From Macrosoma leucophasiata (Eukaryota > Arthropoda > Insecta > Lepidoptera > Hedylidae), in the NCBI GenBank assembly GCA_036365455.1, contig JAWQUS010000023.1, forward strand, positions 2,170,001 through 2,234,000: a stretch of DNA of 64,000 nucleotides. The letters are read 5' to 3'. Below the pieces are notes generated by a model. It was not told the DNA's origin. It saw only the letters and a list, made by a program, of their open reading frames with translations, and ran no database searches. Positions 42,498 to 52,352 of the stretch are shown piece after piece (positions within the stretch are counted from its first letter, which is position 1; every line of letters starts with the position of its first letter). The position numbers were made by a program, and so were the translations under genes.

Positions 42498-42652
42498 ACA
42501 GTACAAATATGAACAGTATGGAAACTACGTACAAAACGTTCAAAACGGCACACTCACACAAACATGCGCATTAACGCTCGAGTAGCGAGTGACTCGGTAC
42601 TGCAGCACCGCGAGAACCGCTTAGGGGCCTCGTTGATGCGCATGTTTGTGTG
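42498..42652. mobile_element. MITE M6, long form
   Basis: It begins acagtacaaatatgaacagt, atggaaactacgtac like the 73-bp copy at 47711, then aaaacgttcaaaacggc. An inner inverted pair, cacacaaacatgcgcat and atgcgcatgtttgtgtg, spans 42555-42652. The outer right terminus is missing. Confidence 0.65.
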
Positions 42653-42705
42653 GTAGAGGGTTTGATCGGCGGATTCGTTCCATCGTACCGAAGAAAAAGA
42701 CTATA

Positions 42706-42936
42706 CAGTACTCAACAATTAATATTGCACATCGAGCCCGCGAAAGAGACGATCGGCTCGTTTCGATTTTGTAGAGCGTTATCTCTGTTGCACACTGCCT
42801 ACGTAAGCACTGACAGTCCGGTATTGGTCAAAACTTGATCAAAATGGTCGACAAACGTCAAATAGGTAGGTACGGTACGAAAGAGATAACTCTCGACGGA
42901 CCCGGAATAAGCCGAAGTCTCCTTCCCAGGCTCGAT
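42706..42936. mobile_element. MITE M2, right end truncated
   Basis: It begins TA|cagtactcaacaattaata, then tgcacatcga. It stops at ggctcgat, about 30 bp before the expected end. Confidence 0.8.
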
Positions 42937-43014
42937 AGTTTTATCGCGTGACGCCGCTGCACTACCCGCATTGTTATTTTTAGTACCGCCCTATTTATAG
43001 ATATATAGATAGAT

Positions 43015-43375
43015 TTTTTTTACCACCATTTTGCGGTTGACTGATTCCATTAGTGGAAAAATTATCTTCCAGTAGGATTTTTTTTAATGTAATTGAAGTG
43101 GTAAACAAGCATACAGCCTATAGCCCACACAAAGACCAAGGTCAAATTGCAGATGCGTTACCACTTCTGAGGCCTAAGGTGTTATGCCTCTGTGCCGGAA
43201 ATTATAAGGCCGTACATTACCACCTGACCGGAACACGATAGTGCTGAACACTACCATTTAGCGGCAAGTATATTAGGTAATGCGGTGGTGTCTACGCCCA
43301 CGAGCTCCGTCATTGGAGCTCTACCACCAGTAAAAATTCTTCCGTTAATGGGCGGTAGGGTTGTCGCGTCCCGAA
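43015..43375 (+). repeat. Repeat U7 interrupted by S1
   Basis: Left part: accaccattttgcggttgac, tgattccattagtggaaaaa, ttatcttccagtag. Right part: gggcggtagggttgtcgcgt, cccgaagcc. S1 at 43077-43337 lies between them, so U7 is older than this S1 insertion. Confidence 0.6.
43077..43337 (-). repeat. S1 element inside U7, small internal deletion
   Basis: It runs from ttttttttaatgtaattgaa to ctctaccaccagtaaaa. About 35 bp are missing between caagcatacag and cctatagccc. Confidence 0.88.
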
Positions 43376-43414
43376 GCCAGCAAAATATAAACAAAAAACT
43401 CAAAAATTCATTTA

Positions 43415-43610
43415 ATCACTTGGAAATAATAGAATTTGCTTGTGATAGGTCAAATTACAAATATAAAATTAAAGCGAATAACAACTGATACGTTGATTAA
43501 TATGTCAAAGTAAACAAAATAAAATAAATAATTGACCAAAAATACATAACAATAAAAATAGGTATCAACAGAATGTTCCATACTCTCTTTTACAAACGGC
43601 AAGATAAGAC
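43415..43610. repeat. Repeat U8, copy 2
   Basis: It reads aatcacttggaaataataga, tcaaattacaaatataaaat, caactgatacgttgatt, then tatcaacagaatgttccata. Confidence 0.6.
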
Positions 43611-43649
43611 TAAACAAAAAATATGGGACATTCTTTGTCATTCACTGGC

Positions 43650-43715
43650 AGAGTTCCAAAGCCCACATTACTGAGAAAAAACCTGCCAAAACAAAACTCA
43701 GTAGGGTCTTTTCAA
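43650..43715 (+). repeat. Repeat U9 fragment
   Basis: It reads ggcagagttccaaagcccac, attactgagaaaaaacctgc and caaaactcag. Confidence 0.45.
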
Positions 43716-43719
43716 AATA

Positions 43720-44725
43720 TGTTCCTTAAAATTATTTTCACAATATGACACTTATAACTATGTTTTACAATATCAAGTACAATGCACTCATTTCACAAAA
43801 TTATTGTTTAGTTTTGTGGAGCTATACCAGCATTTGTCCAGGCATCTCTATCCTTTAGATAGCCATCGAGTCTATAGTACGCATTTTTACATAGTGTGCG
43901 TTTAATACATGACTTGAATTTATTATCTGTAAGTTCAAGAACACAAACTATTCTTCAAAAAATCTTATTCCCGAGAGAAGACGTCTGTTTTCAACAGCTT
44001 GTGAAATTAAAACAAATGTTCATACTTCAATATTATAAAAAAGACACTCCTAACGACTCGGGATCACAGAAAGACCGAGAATTCAGTAGAAAGGGGTTCT
44101 TTTCTAATAATCCAAATTTAAACGATCCGGTCAACCAATTAAAGTGAACCCTATCGCAATACAATAGAAGTCATTCGAACGGCAAATTGATTTGTAAATC
44201 CTTTACCGGTGACAAGGTTAGTTCTGTCGACGGTGAAGCAATTTTGGATCTTATGGTTTTAGGAATTTGGTTATGGGATGTGTCAAGATATATTTGTTTT
44301 TGGTCACGACAATCGTAACAATTGGGGAAATTCATGCATGTATGCATGAATGGATTTTGAATAGTTCACCGATTGGAAGTGTCCGATTTTTTTTTATCGG
44401 TTGAATACATTTTCGATGCATAGCTTTGAAGATTTTTATGTGATGTTTATGTTCTTTGATGGCTCTCTGGTGAATCGAAAGGTTTTTGTAGGCCTTTGAC
44501 GATTGGAATTTTCCTTCCCTTCGTATAAATAGAATATTAGCAAAAATTGTTGGAACGGTAACTTTTGGTAAGTGGTTTAGGTAACTCTATTAGTTTTTAG
44601 TGTGTAATCAAGTGGCAAAAAACTGAATTCTTATAAGTAATTGTCTGTCTGTCTATCTGTATGTCACAGGCACTTTACTACGAAACTATTTATAATACAT
44701 ACTTGAGACTCGGTAGTTAGATATA
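43720..44725. other. No recognised feature
   Basis: This is AT-rich. An 83-codon + frame (43896-44147) is open without a recognisable motif. Confidence 0.35.
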
Positions 44726-44728
44726 TTG

Positions 44729-45035
44729 CCTTAGTAGCCTAGTGGTAGCAGGCCACCACTACTACACTGGGGTAGATTCCTGGATTCGATTCCCGGGTCG
44801 GGGATATTAGAGATAACGGTGTAAAATCCTTTATCTCTGGTTCTATTGGGATTTTTCCATTTTCTGGAAGTTTCCCAGTACCTCGAAGTTTGGTAATGTG
44901 CCCGGAGATGTCAAAAGGCTTGCCACCTGTTACATGGACCAAAACGTAACCGGCGAATCGTGGGTGTTTGCATGTATGATTGAATGCATGCATTTACCTC
45001 TGCCTACCCCTTCGGGGATTACAGGCGAGAAGTTA
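44729..45035 (+). repeat. S2 SINE, full length
   Basis: The head reads tagcctagtggtagcaggcc with B box gattcgattcccgggtcgg. The body and end match 6261-6566. S1 sequence follows directly. Confidence 0.88.
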
Positions 45036-45097
45036 CGTGGTACGGTGGTTCCTACGCCCGCGAGTTCCTTCACTGCAGCTCTACCACTAGTAAAAGG
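45034..45097 (-). repeat. S1 terminal fragment
   Basis: It reads gtacggtggttcctacgccc, gcgagttccttcactgcagc, tctaccactagtaaaa. Only the last 60 bp of the family are present. Confidence 0.65.
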
Positions 45098-45410
45098 TTG
45101 AAAGAGTGAAGTTGAGATGGTTTTTCCGTTTCTCATATTTGATGAAGGAAAAACCATGCCACAAGCAAAAAAGAAGAGATGACAATACAGTCGGCATATG
45201 TTAAATGTGGATTTATTGGAAATCCCACAAATCCGACGTCGTCTATCTGTCTACTTTCCTTTTTGGGAATAAAGCGACGTAACCCTTTAGGATTCAATTC
45301 GAATAAAATGCATTCAGACGGGCAAATCCACATACCTACTAATATACGAGCCAGTTGGTCCAGCAGATGGTGAAGACCGTTTGAAGAGAGGAAGGAGGAG
45401 TTCGATCCAT

Positions 45411-45456
45411 TTAATGGTGGTAGAGCTCCAGTGACGGAGATCGCAGGCGTAGGCAC
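45411..45456 (+). repeat. S1 5' end fragment
   Basis: It reads ttaatggtggtagagctcca, gtgacggagatcgcaggcgt. It breaks off at aggcac, where the alternative head begins. Confidence 0.7.
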
Positions 45457-45621
45457 ATGTTCATGTTTAATATTTTGAATATTTCGCAGTAACATGTTTA
45501 CTACTAAATACCTTAGGTGTCAGGAGTGGTAACGCATCTGCATTTTGAGCTTGGTCTTTGTGTAAGTGTCTATAGGCTGCAGTCATCACTTGACATTAAT
45601 GTGAACTGCATGCTTGTTCGC
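45457..45621 (+). repeat. S1 variant with an alternative 5' head, copy 1
   Basis: Its first ~52 bp (ttcatgtttaatattttgaa, tatttcgcagtaacatgttt, actactaaat) are unlike S1. It then joins S1 at accttagg and continues to gaactgcatgcttgttcgc. The same head and the same joint occur at 46999-47189. Confidence 0.7.
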
Positions 45622-45659
45622 ACCACCGCATTACCTAATACACTTTCCGCTAAATTAAA

Positions 45660-45876
45660 TTAAATTAAATACGCTTATACTCACAGCTCCCCAGTAGGTA
45701 TAAACCTGTGTCGTGGGTGCCGTTGTCCACATACAACACATACACAAGCACCCAGACCCGAAACAAACATCTGTAGGCCATACAAATATTTGTCCCGATG
45801 CGGGGATCGAACCCGCGACCCTTCGAAACAAACGGTCATCTCACACCGCTGGACTAACCGGATCGTTAGAGTTCAC
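45660..45876 (-). repeat. S3 SINE
   Basis: On + it reads tacgcttatactcacagctc, gtgtcgtgggtgccgttgtc, tgcggggatcgaacccgcga and ctggactaaccggatcg. Its tail is (aaatt)n-like at 45645-45660. Confidence 0.85.
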
Positions 45877-45878
45877 AT

Positions 45879-45964
45879 ACAAATATTTGTCCCGGTGCGG
45901 GTATCGAATCGGCGACCCTTCGAATCAAACGGTCATCTCACACCGCTGGACTAACCGGGTCGTC
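45879..45964 (-). repeat. Second S3 head in tandem
   Basis: A second head, cccggtgcgggtatcgaatc ... accgctggactaaccgggtc, follows the first in the same orientation, with only a short piece of body. Confidence 0.75.
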
Positions 45965-46172
45965 AAATGGTAGTGTTCAGCACTATCATGTTCCGGTTAG
46001 GTGGTAATATACGGCCCTGTAATTTCCGTCACAGAGGCATAAAACCTTAGGCCTCAGGAGTGGTCGCATCTGTATTTTGACCTCTGGCCTTTGTTGACCA
46101 GAGACTTTGTCTTTGGGTGTCTATAGGCTGCAGTCATCACTTAACATCAATGTGAACTGCAAGCTTGTTTGC

Positions 46173-46230
46173 CAGTTGGTCCAGCGGATGGTGACGACCG
46201 TTTGAAGAGAGGGAGGAAGAGCTTGTCTAT
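46173..46230 (+). repeat. Short repeat shared with 45351-45400
   Basis: The segment gccagttggtccagcggatg, gtgacgaccgtttgaagaga appears in both places. Its class is unknown. Confidence 0.5.
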
Positions 46231-46235
46231 TACTA

Positions 46236-46306
46236 TGAAACCACCACTTTGACTTCAATAAAATACATACATGATTACATGCACACACTGAAACATCTGG
46301 GCGACA
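46236..46306 (+). repeat. MITE M1 internal fragment
   Basis: The stretch tattactatgaaaccaccac, then acatacatgattacatgcac and aaacatctgggcgacag, matches the centre of M1. Confidence 0.55.
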
Positions 46307-46468
46307 GCAGAGAATATGTAATAATACTAAGTATAGAAAGGACACTTCGACGTCCCGCCCGTTTTCCCCGCATCACTCAACCCCTTTCCCTCTTATGGGC
46401 GACGGTTGGTATTTTGTACGTGCTACGCACACAGGTGCGCCTGTAAATAAACGTCACTGCAATCAGTG
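46307..46468 (+). repeat. Repeat U6, copy 2
   Basis: It reads gcagagaatatgtaataata, ggacacttcgacgtcccgcc, ttatgggcgacggttggtat, gctacgcacacaggtgcgcc and ataaacgtcactg. Confidence 0.6.
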
Positions 46469-46476
46469 ACGTCTAT

Positions 46477-46726
46477 CATACAACCGCGTGTATTACCGAT
46501 GCAAAACAGTCCGTCATTTTTTGCGGGGGGAAATGCGTGCGACTCACACGCACACTACAAAAATCGTCTATTACTACGAAACTCACACCTTGACCTTAAC
46601 AAAATACAGAAACAATTTCACGCACACATTTAAACATCTAGGCGACAGGTATAGGCCCATTTGGCCTTGTACTTTGACAGAGGGGAAAGCCTGCATATGG
46701 CTACTCCCCACCGGTGTTGCTCTATG
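46477..46726 (+). mobile_element. MITE M1 with internal deletion at one end
   Basis: The right terminus gtgttgctctatg is intact. The left end is shortened (catacaaccgcgtgtattac). The flanks acgtctat (46469-46476) and acgtttat (46727-46734) differ at one of eight positions and are the likely target duplication. Confidence 0.8.
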
Positions 46727-46745
46727 ACGTTTATGAATAAGGGGG
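46727..46745 (+). repeat. MITE M3 terminal fragment
   Basis: acgtttatgaataagggggt is identical to the right terminus of M3 at 58264-58283. M1 therefore appears to have inserted into an M3 copy. Confidence 0.6.
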
Positions 46746-46998
46746 TAAGAATATAATCTTAGCTTACTCGTTAGAAATATAGGTTCAAAGTTATTTTACA
46801 TCTATACTGTGTCACCCCCATAAAATAATCCAAAGTGTGCCAACCGGTGAGGCGTACAAAGGTACACAAGTCGACACTAGGGCTGCGGCATCTGTTCCTG
46901 GGAGGCTGCCAGATCCTCCATCTTTGCGATTGGCTACATCCACCGCTTAAGGTAACCGGCGAATGTAGCCAACCCGGCTTACATGCATGTAGCCAGTT

Positions 46999-47189
46999 TG
47001 TTTTGGGATTTTCATGTTTAATATTTTGAATATTTCGCAGTAGTATGTTTACTACTAAATACCTTAGGCCTCAGGAGTGGTAACGCATCTGCATTTAGAC
47101 CTTGGTCTTTGCGTGGGTGTCTATAGGCTGCAGACATCACTTGACATCAATGTGAACTGCATGCTTGTTTGCCACTTCCATTATCTAAA
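46999..47189 (+). repeat. S1 variant with an alternative 5' head, copy 2
   Basis: The head ttcatgtttaatattttgaa, tatttcgcagtagtatgttt, actactaaat joins S1 at accttaggcctcaggagtgg. The copy ends gccacttccattatctaaaa. Head and joint agree with 45457-45621. Confidence 0.75.
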
Positions 47190-47431
47190 AAAAAATATTG
47201 AGCAACAAAAAACCGTACTATGAGACTAAATCGGATACATTCTAGTGGCGCAATCTCCTGAATTGTTGATCTTTCTATACATACGAAATAATGGAACGTA
47301 ATATTGGCGTGGACTAAGTTCAGGCGTGGCTCATCGATATTGGATATTTTGAGAACGTTACATTTGTTAGGGTTCCGTAGTCTAAAATTAAAATTAAAAT
47401 AATAATAATAATGACAACCTTTTATACGTAA

Positions 47432-47840
47432 CACTGCTGGGCACAAGTCTCTTCCCTATTTGGGAGGAGACCTAGAGCTTACTCCACCATGCTGCTCAGG
47501 TGCAGGTTGGTGGAGATAAGGGTTAGTGGCCAACCCGTTGTCGGAGGTTTTCAAACTCTTTTATATATTTCTATTATTTATTATAACGACTGCTATCTAT
47601 CGATAGCAACTGACCGGCTTAACATGCCCTCCGAAGCACGAAAACATGAATTTTAATTTGCTACTAGCGGCCAGCCATTACACACCAGACCGCGCCCGTA
47701 TCGCTTAACCACAGTACAGGTATGAACAGTGCCGTTTTGAACGTTTTGTACGTAGTTTCCATACTGCTCATATTTGTACTGTGGCTTAACCGAGTAGATC
47801 GCTTCCGATCTACATCAGCCGCGGGACCACGCGCGCTTGT
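47432..47840 (-). repeat. S4 SINE (5S-like head) containing MITE M6
   Basis: On + it starts with the LINE-like tail, cactgctgggcacaagtctc, and ctccaccatgctgctc. It ends with the 5S-like head in complement: agaccgcgcccgtatcgctt, aaccgagtagatcgcttccg. M6 (47711-47783) interrupts the head between two copies of gcttaacc. Confidence 0.78.
47711..47783. mobile_element. MITE M6, 73-bp minimal form with 8-bp target duplication
   Basis: Termini are acagtacaggtatgaacagt and, inverted, acagtacaaatatgagcagt. The flanks gcttaacc at 47703-47710 and 47784-47791 are identical. An 8-bp duplication places the family with hAT transposons. Almost the whole element is terminal repeat plus cgttttgaacgttttgtacg. 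Confidence 0.88.
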
Positions 47841-48062
47841 ATATAAATATAGTCTAAAATAAAACAATTCAATTTTTTCACCATCTTCACCTGTAAGTCT
47901 GTCTGTCTGTCCGCAGCTAAGTTCGTAGTCTCTTAGTACTAAGAGAAGAAATGTGTAATTTGGCATTAATATATGAGCTTGTAAATAAGTCAAGTGTTTT
48001 GTGTCCCCCTCTGCCAGCTAAACGGGTATAAAAAACACGGTGATAGTATATAAATGTATCTT

Positions 48063-48360
48063 CAAGCCTGTAATCCCCAAAGGGGTATGCAGAGTTAAAT
48101 GCATACATTCAAGCATACATGCAAACACCCACGATTCGCCGGTTACGTTTTGGCCCATGTAACAAGTGGCGACCCTGTTGACTTCTGCGGGCACATGCAA
48201 CTTCGAGGTACTGGGAAATTTCCAGAAAATGGAAAAAATCCAATAGAACCAGATATAAAGGACTTTACAACATTATCTCTGATAACCCCCTACCCGGGAA
48301 TCGAACCATGGACCTCAGCGTAGTAGTAATGGCCTGCTACCACTAGGCTACCGAGGCAGT
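48063..48360 (-). repeat. S2 SINE, full length
   Basis: On + it begins cctgtaatccccaaaggggt and ends with the head in complement, acccgggaatcgaaccatgg ... cactaggctaccgaggcagt. Confidence 0.85.
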
Positions 48361-48381
48361 TAGTACATAATATTATGTTAA

Positions 48382-48667
48382 TACTGGTGGTAGAGTTCCA
48401 AATGTACGAGCTCGAGGGCGTAGGCACCGCCGCATTACCTAACCTGTCTGCCGTCAAATGGTAGTGTTCAGCACTATTGTGTTCTGGTAAGAAGGTTATA
48501 TGTGGCCCATAATAATTATCACAGAAACATAACAACTAAGGTCGCAGGAGTCGCAACACATCTGCATTAGGACAGCAGATTTTTGTGCAGATGTCTATAG
48601 GCTGCCGACATCATTTAACATACATGTGAACTGCATGATTGCTTATCATCTTCGTCGCATAAAAAAT
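48382..48667 (+). repeat. Diverged S1 element, full length
   Basis: It runs from actggtggtagagttccaaa to catcttcgtcgcataaaaaa. Divergence is spread over the whole length, so this is an old copy. Confidence 0.75.
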
Positions 48668-48769
48668 ATTAAAAGGAAAGCTGTTACGACTATAAGGACT
48701 CAACAACTTTACTAGTAATAATAATCGATCAACTTATCTTTCATTAGAGCAGATTTCGTAGCATGCAGC

Positions 48770-48909
48770 ATCATTCAGTGACGTGTATTTACACGCGCAC
48801 CTGTGTGCGTAGCACGTACAAAATACCAACCGTCGCTCATTCGCTCAAAGAGAGGTTGGGTGATGCGGAGAAATCGGGCGGGACGTCGAAGTGTCCATTC
48901 TATACGTAG
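48770..48909 (-). repeat. Repeat U6, copy 3
   Basis: In complement: tacgtagtattttt at the right, then gggacgtcgaagtgtccatt, accaaccgtcgctcattcgc and cctgtgtgcgtagcacgtac read on +. An S1 tail begins at its right edge. Confidence 0.6.
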
Positions 48910-49208
48910 TATTTTTTTTTTTTTTTTTTTATGTAATGGAAGTGGTAAACAAGCATGCAGTTCACATTGATGTTAAGTGATGACTGCAGCCTATAGACAT
49001 CCACACAAAGACCAAGGTCAAAATGCAGATGCGTTACCACTCCTGAGGCCTAAGGTCTTATGCCTCTGTGCCGGAAATTACAGGGCCGTACATTACCACC
49101 TGACCGGAACACGATAGTGTTGAACACTACCATTTAGCGGCAAGTATATTAGGTAATGCGGTGGTGCCTACGCCCGCGAGCTCCGTCACTGGAGCTCTAC
49201 CACCAGTA
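48910..49208 (-). repeat. S1 element, full length with 20-T tail complement
   Basis: It has a long uninterrupted T-run (48911-48930), intact 5' hairpin and end ctctaccaccagtaaa. It is close to the family consensus and therefore probably young. Confidence 0.93.
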
Positions 49209-49247
49209 AACATACATATTCTCTAGCAATAGTCTGATCACCTTGTT

Positions 49248-49275
49248 TTGTTTTTTTTATGTTATGGAAGTGGCC
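49248..49275 (-). repeat. S1 tail-end fragment
   Basis: Only ttttttttatgttatggaag, tggc is present. Confidence 0.6.
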
Positions 49276-49623
49276 TATTTTCTGAATGGTACGTAATATA
49301 ATTGATCACATAACCCTCTGGTTACTCAGAAAGGCAGGCGCAAACATTATTCCTGTCTCCTTTACACACTTTACCACCGCCAAGTGATCAACTAAGTAAA
49401 TTTTCCGAACACAGTATCTCGCGTCATCTTAACCTGTCGGAACTTTCTTGATTTATTGTGCTCAGCCAAACTATTAATTTAGGCTGAGACCCGAGATGAC
49501 ACCGCTTTTTATTGAAGGCTCAGATTGACTCTTCTAATAAATGATTGGATTTACCAAATTGTACAAGTAATTCTCGGTGGTAGGTTGGAATAAAAATAAA
49601 TGGTGTTTTATTTGTTCTTATAT

Positions 49624-49913
49624 TTTTGTTTATGTAATGGAAGTGGCAAACAAGCATGCAGTTCACATTGATGTTAAATGATGACTGCACCCTATAGATA
49701 CCCACACAAAAACCGAAGTCAAAATGCATATGCGTTGCCGCTCCTGAGGCCTATAAAGTGTTATGCTTCTGTGTCGGAAATTACAGGGCCGTACATTGCC
49801 ACCTGACCGGAACACGATAGTGCTGAACACTACCAATTTTGCGGCAAGTATATTAGGTAATGCGGTGGTGCCTACGCTCTTGAGCTCCTACTCTGGATCT
49901 TTACAACCAGTGA
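49624..49913 (-). repeat. S1 element, full length
   Basis: It runs from tttatgtaatggaagtggca to gatctttacaaccagtg. The 5' hairpin is degraded (gagctcctactctggatc). Confidence 0.85.
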
Positions 49914-50082
49914 AATGTGTGTGTTATTAAGCGAAAATATAACAAAGTCAACACGCATGGTATGTAAATTGAAGATCGCAGTAACGGTAGTTTTACATCG
50001 TTCTCTAACTACTCTTGCTTTCTTATAACACTTATATCATATTATTATGACAAAAATATAAATAATACTAAAACCTTTTTCA

Positions 50083-50393
50083 CTGGTGGTCAAACTCCAG
50101 TGACGGAGCTCGCGGGCGTAGGCACCACCGCATTACCTAATATACTTGTCGCCTTTAAATGGTAGTGTTCAGCACTATTGTGTTCCGGTCACCTGACCGG
50201 AACACAATGTAATGTTAAACGTAATGTACGGACCCGTAATTGCCGGCACAGTGGCGTTATACCTTAAGCCTCAGGAGTGGTAACGCATCTGCATTTCGAC
50301 CTTGGTCTTTGTGTGGGTGTCTATAGGCTGTAGTAATCACTTAACATCAATGTGAACTGCATGCTTGTTTGCCACTTCCATTACATAAAAATA
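50083..50393 (+). repeat. S1 element with internal palindromic duplication
   Basis: This is full length, but at 50177-50208 the block attgtgttccggtca is followed after cc by its exact complement, tgaccggaacacaat. That adds about 30 bp. Confidence 0.88.
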
Positions 50394-50399
50394 AAAACA

Positions 50400-50565
50400 A
50401 GATTTGTCCAAATAGGTCGAATACTAAGGTGGTGTCTAAAATCTTCGGAATCATTGAACCTGTAAGAAGAGAGTGATTAATGTAGAAGAAGTGAGAAAGG
50501 ATCGAGATATTTGCCGCTCCATCTGTCTACCACATAAAGGACTAAGCGTGAAGATATAATGATAT
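50400..50565 (+). repeat. Diverged LINE 3' end (35.5-kb family)
   Basis: It reads tgtccaaataggtcgaatac, gatcgagatatttgccgctc, catctgtctacc and taagcgtgaagatata, aligned with 35711-35885. The frame is broken. Confidence 0.55.
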
Positions 50566-51105
50566 ACTCTGCATAATCATTAGAGTGACCAAAAATTCTG
50601 ATAGTCACCCCAAATAATGTAAAACATTAAAAACTCCACTGAACTATAAGAAAACACACATTTTTCAACATAATAGCGTATTATCATCACCACAGACCAA
50701 TAACAGCGTATTCAAATCACAGAATCGCAATAAAAAAAACGTTAGTTTGACGCGGGTCTGACTCAGGGTGTCCAAAAGTTTCTGATTTATTGCAAAGATT
50801 CTGCTCAACTTATGGTGAACGCATACGGGAGGATATCATGCATAGCTTTTTAAAAGCCGATGCAGCCGCGCAATTGTTTTGCAACTGTTTCTGTTACTCG
50901 TACTTTGACAAAAATGGAAACTGCATCTACAAATTGTTGCGCCAAGGATTTAATAATCGTTAATGCTTGAGTGTAAGAATCGTAATAGAAATTTAACTAT
51001 TTTTCTTCACATTTCATCAAGAATGTTCCAAAAAAAAATTCTACGAAGGCTACGATAAAAATGTTAACTAAAACTCATGGAATTTCAACAATAAAATAAA
51101 AAATA
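50566..51105. other. No recognised feature
   Basis: This is AT-rich non-coding DNA. Confidence 0.35.
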
Positions 51106-51108
51106 AAA

Positions 51109-51308
51109 ATACGCTTACACTCACAGCCCCACAGTAGGTATAAACCTGTGTCGTGGGTGCCGTTGTACACATACAACACATACACAAACACCCAGACCCG
51201 AAACAAATATCTGTAGGCCATACAAACATTTGTCCCGGTGCGGGGATCGAATCCGCGACCCTTCGAATCAAACGGTCATCTCACACCGCTGGACTAACCG
51301 GGCCGTCA
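51109..51308 (-). repeat. S3 SINE, full length
   Basis: On + it reads tacgcttacactcacagccc, gtgcggggatcgaatccgcg, acccttcgaatcaaacggtc and ctggactaaccgggccgtca. An A-rich stretch lies at its left (tail side). Confidence 0.9.
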
Positions 51309-52215
51309 AAATATTTGATATAAACGTAAATATTTCCACGCAAACATTATTTATTTTTGCAGCGGGTAACTAAATTGTTAACTGTCACCTGTTAAATGAT
51401 TCGTCGCTCACAAATACCCAAATAATTTGTAAATTGAATTTAAAAAATATAATGATATGATATTTTTAACTTTTTTCTCAATAATGAATGTAAAATTCTT
51501 TGGAGTACACTTTAAGAGTCAAATAGAGCTCTATTAATCAATTTTTCCACAAATTTAATGTTTCAGTCAATTTATTTTTAAAAAAACTTTATGTATTCTT
51601 AAAATATCCACTTAAATATCTCACGTTTTCCATGCGTTTGTAACTTCTCTTTAACGAGCAAGCTCGACAAATAAACATTTCGTGTGTACACAACGGGTGG
51701 TATTTGCATAACGAAGTCTAGAGTTGTAAAGTTACTCTAATGTTCTAAATCCCTGTGATGAATAGAAAGCTATCGGTATTTGAGGCATTGTTGCAAACTT
51801 TGCCTAGCGCATGTAGTTCGCATATTAACGTGTTTCACTTATTTGGATCTCTGATCTCATATCCAATTGTAAATCGATTTTATTTACTCGTACCGTATGT
51901 TCAAAGCTGTTTTGCGCAGTTTCACTTGCGTTTTGAGGATTTGTTACCTCAAAGGAAATATACGGAACCCTGTATACAGTAGTGCCTCTTTCTGTCTGTT
52001 CGTCTCTCAAAACCAAATTTTCTTAGAAACTACAAAATCGATTGTGTTGAAATTTGGGTCACATGCTTATCAGTGATCCAAACAGGAATGCGTAAAAAAC
52101 GAGTGAATTTTTTTTAGGCTTTTGAACGTTGAGGTCTTTTTTGGAGATATTTGTAAATTGAAAATTAACTGTTATAATTTGAGACAAGATGATGTAAAGA
52201 TGTTTTTTCTTATAA
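51309..52215. other. No gene recognised
   Basis: A 75-codon + frame (51755-51982) is open without a recognisable motif. Confidence 0.35.
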
Positions 52216-52219
52216 GATA

Positions 52220-52352
52220 AAACACCTTAGGCTTCAGGAGTGGCAACGTACCTACATCGAAATCTTTGGTTTCATGTAGAATTTTATAAGCTACGATATT
52301 ATATACCATCATGAAAACTGTATGCTCGTTCACACTTCACGCCATAAAAAAA
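52220..52352 (+). repeat. Diverged S1 3' half
   Basis: It reads acaccttaggcttcaggagt, ggcaacgtacc, aaaactgtatgctcgttcac and gccataaaaaaaa. Confidence 0.6.

Larger units (their letters stand above)
45622..46175 (+). repeat. S1 element split by S3 SINEs
   Basis: The part accaccgcattacctaatac, actttccgctaaat (45622-45655) continues at 45965 with caaatggtagtgttcagcac and ends ctgcaagcttgtttgcc. The two halves are separated by S3 sequence (45656-45964). Confidence 0.75.

Noticed and set aside
45713..45973. 86-codon + frame with internal repeat (IEPATLRNKRSSHTAGLTG-like)
   Set aside because: It is the antisense translation of S3 SINE sequence. The apparent protein repeat is only the two SINE heads in tandem.
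46488..46727. 79-codon + frame, also seen in other M1 copies on the opposite strand
   Set aside because: It lies wholly within MITE M1, which has inverted termini and target duplications. The frame is broken in other copies.
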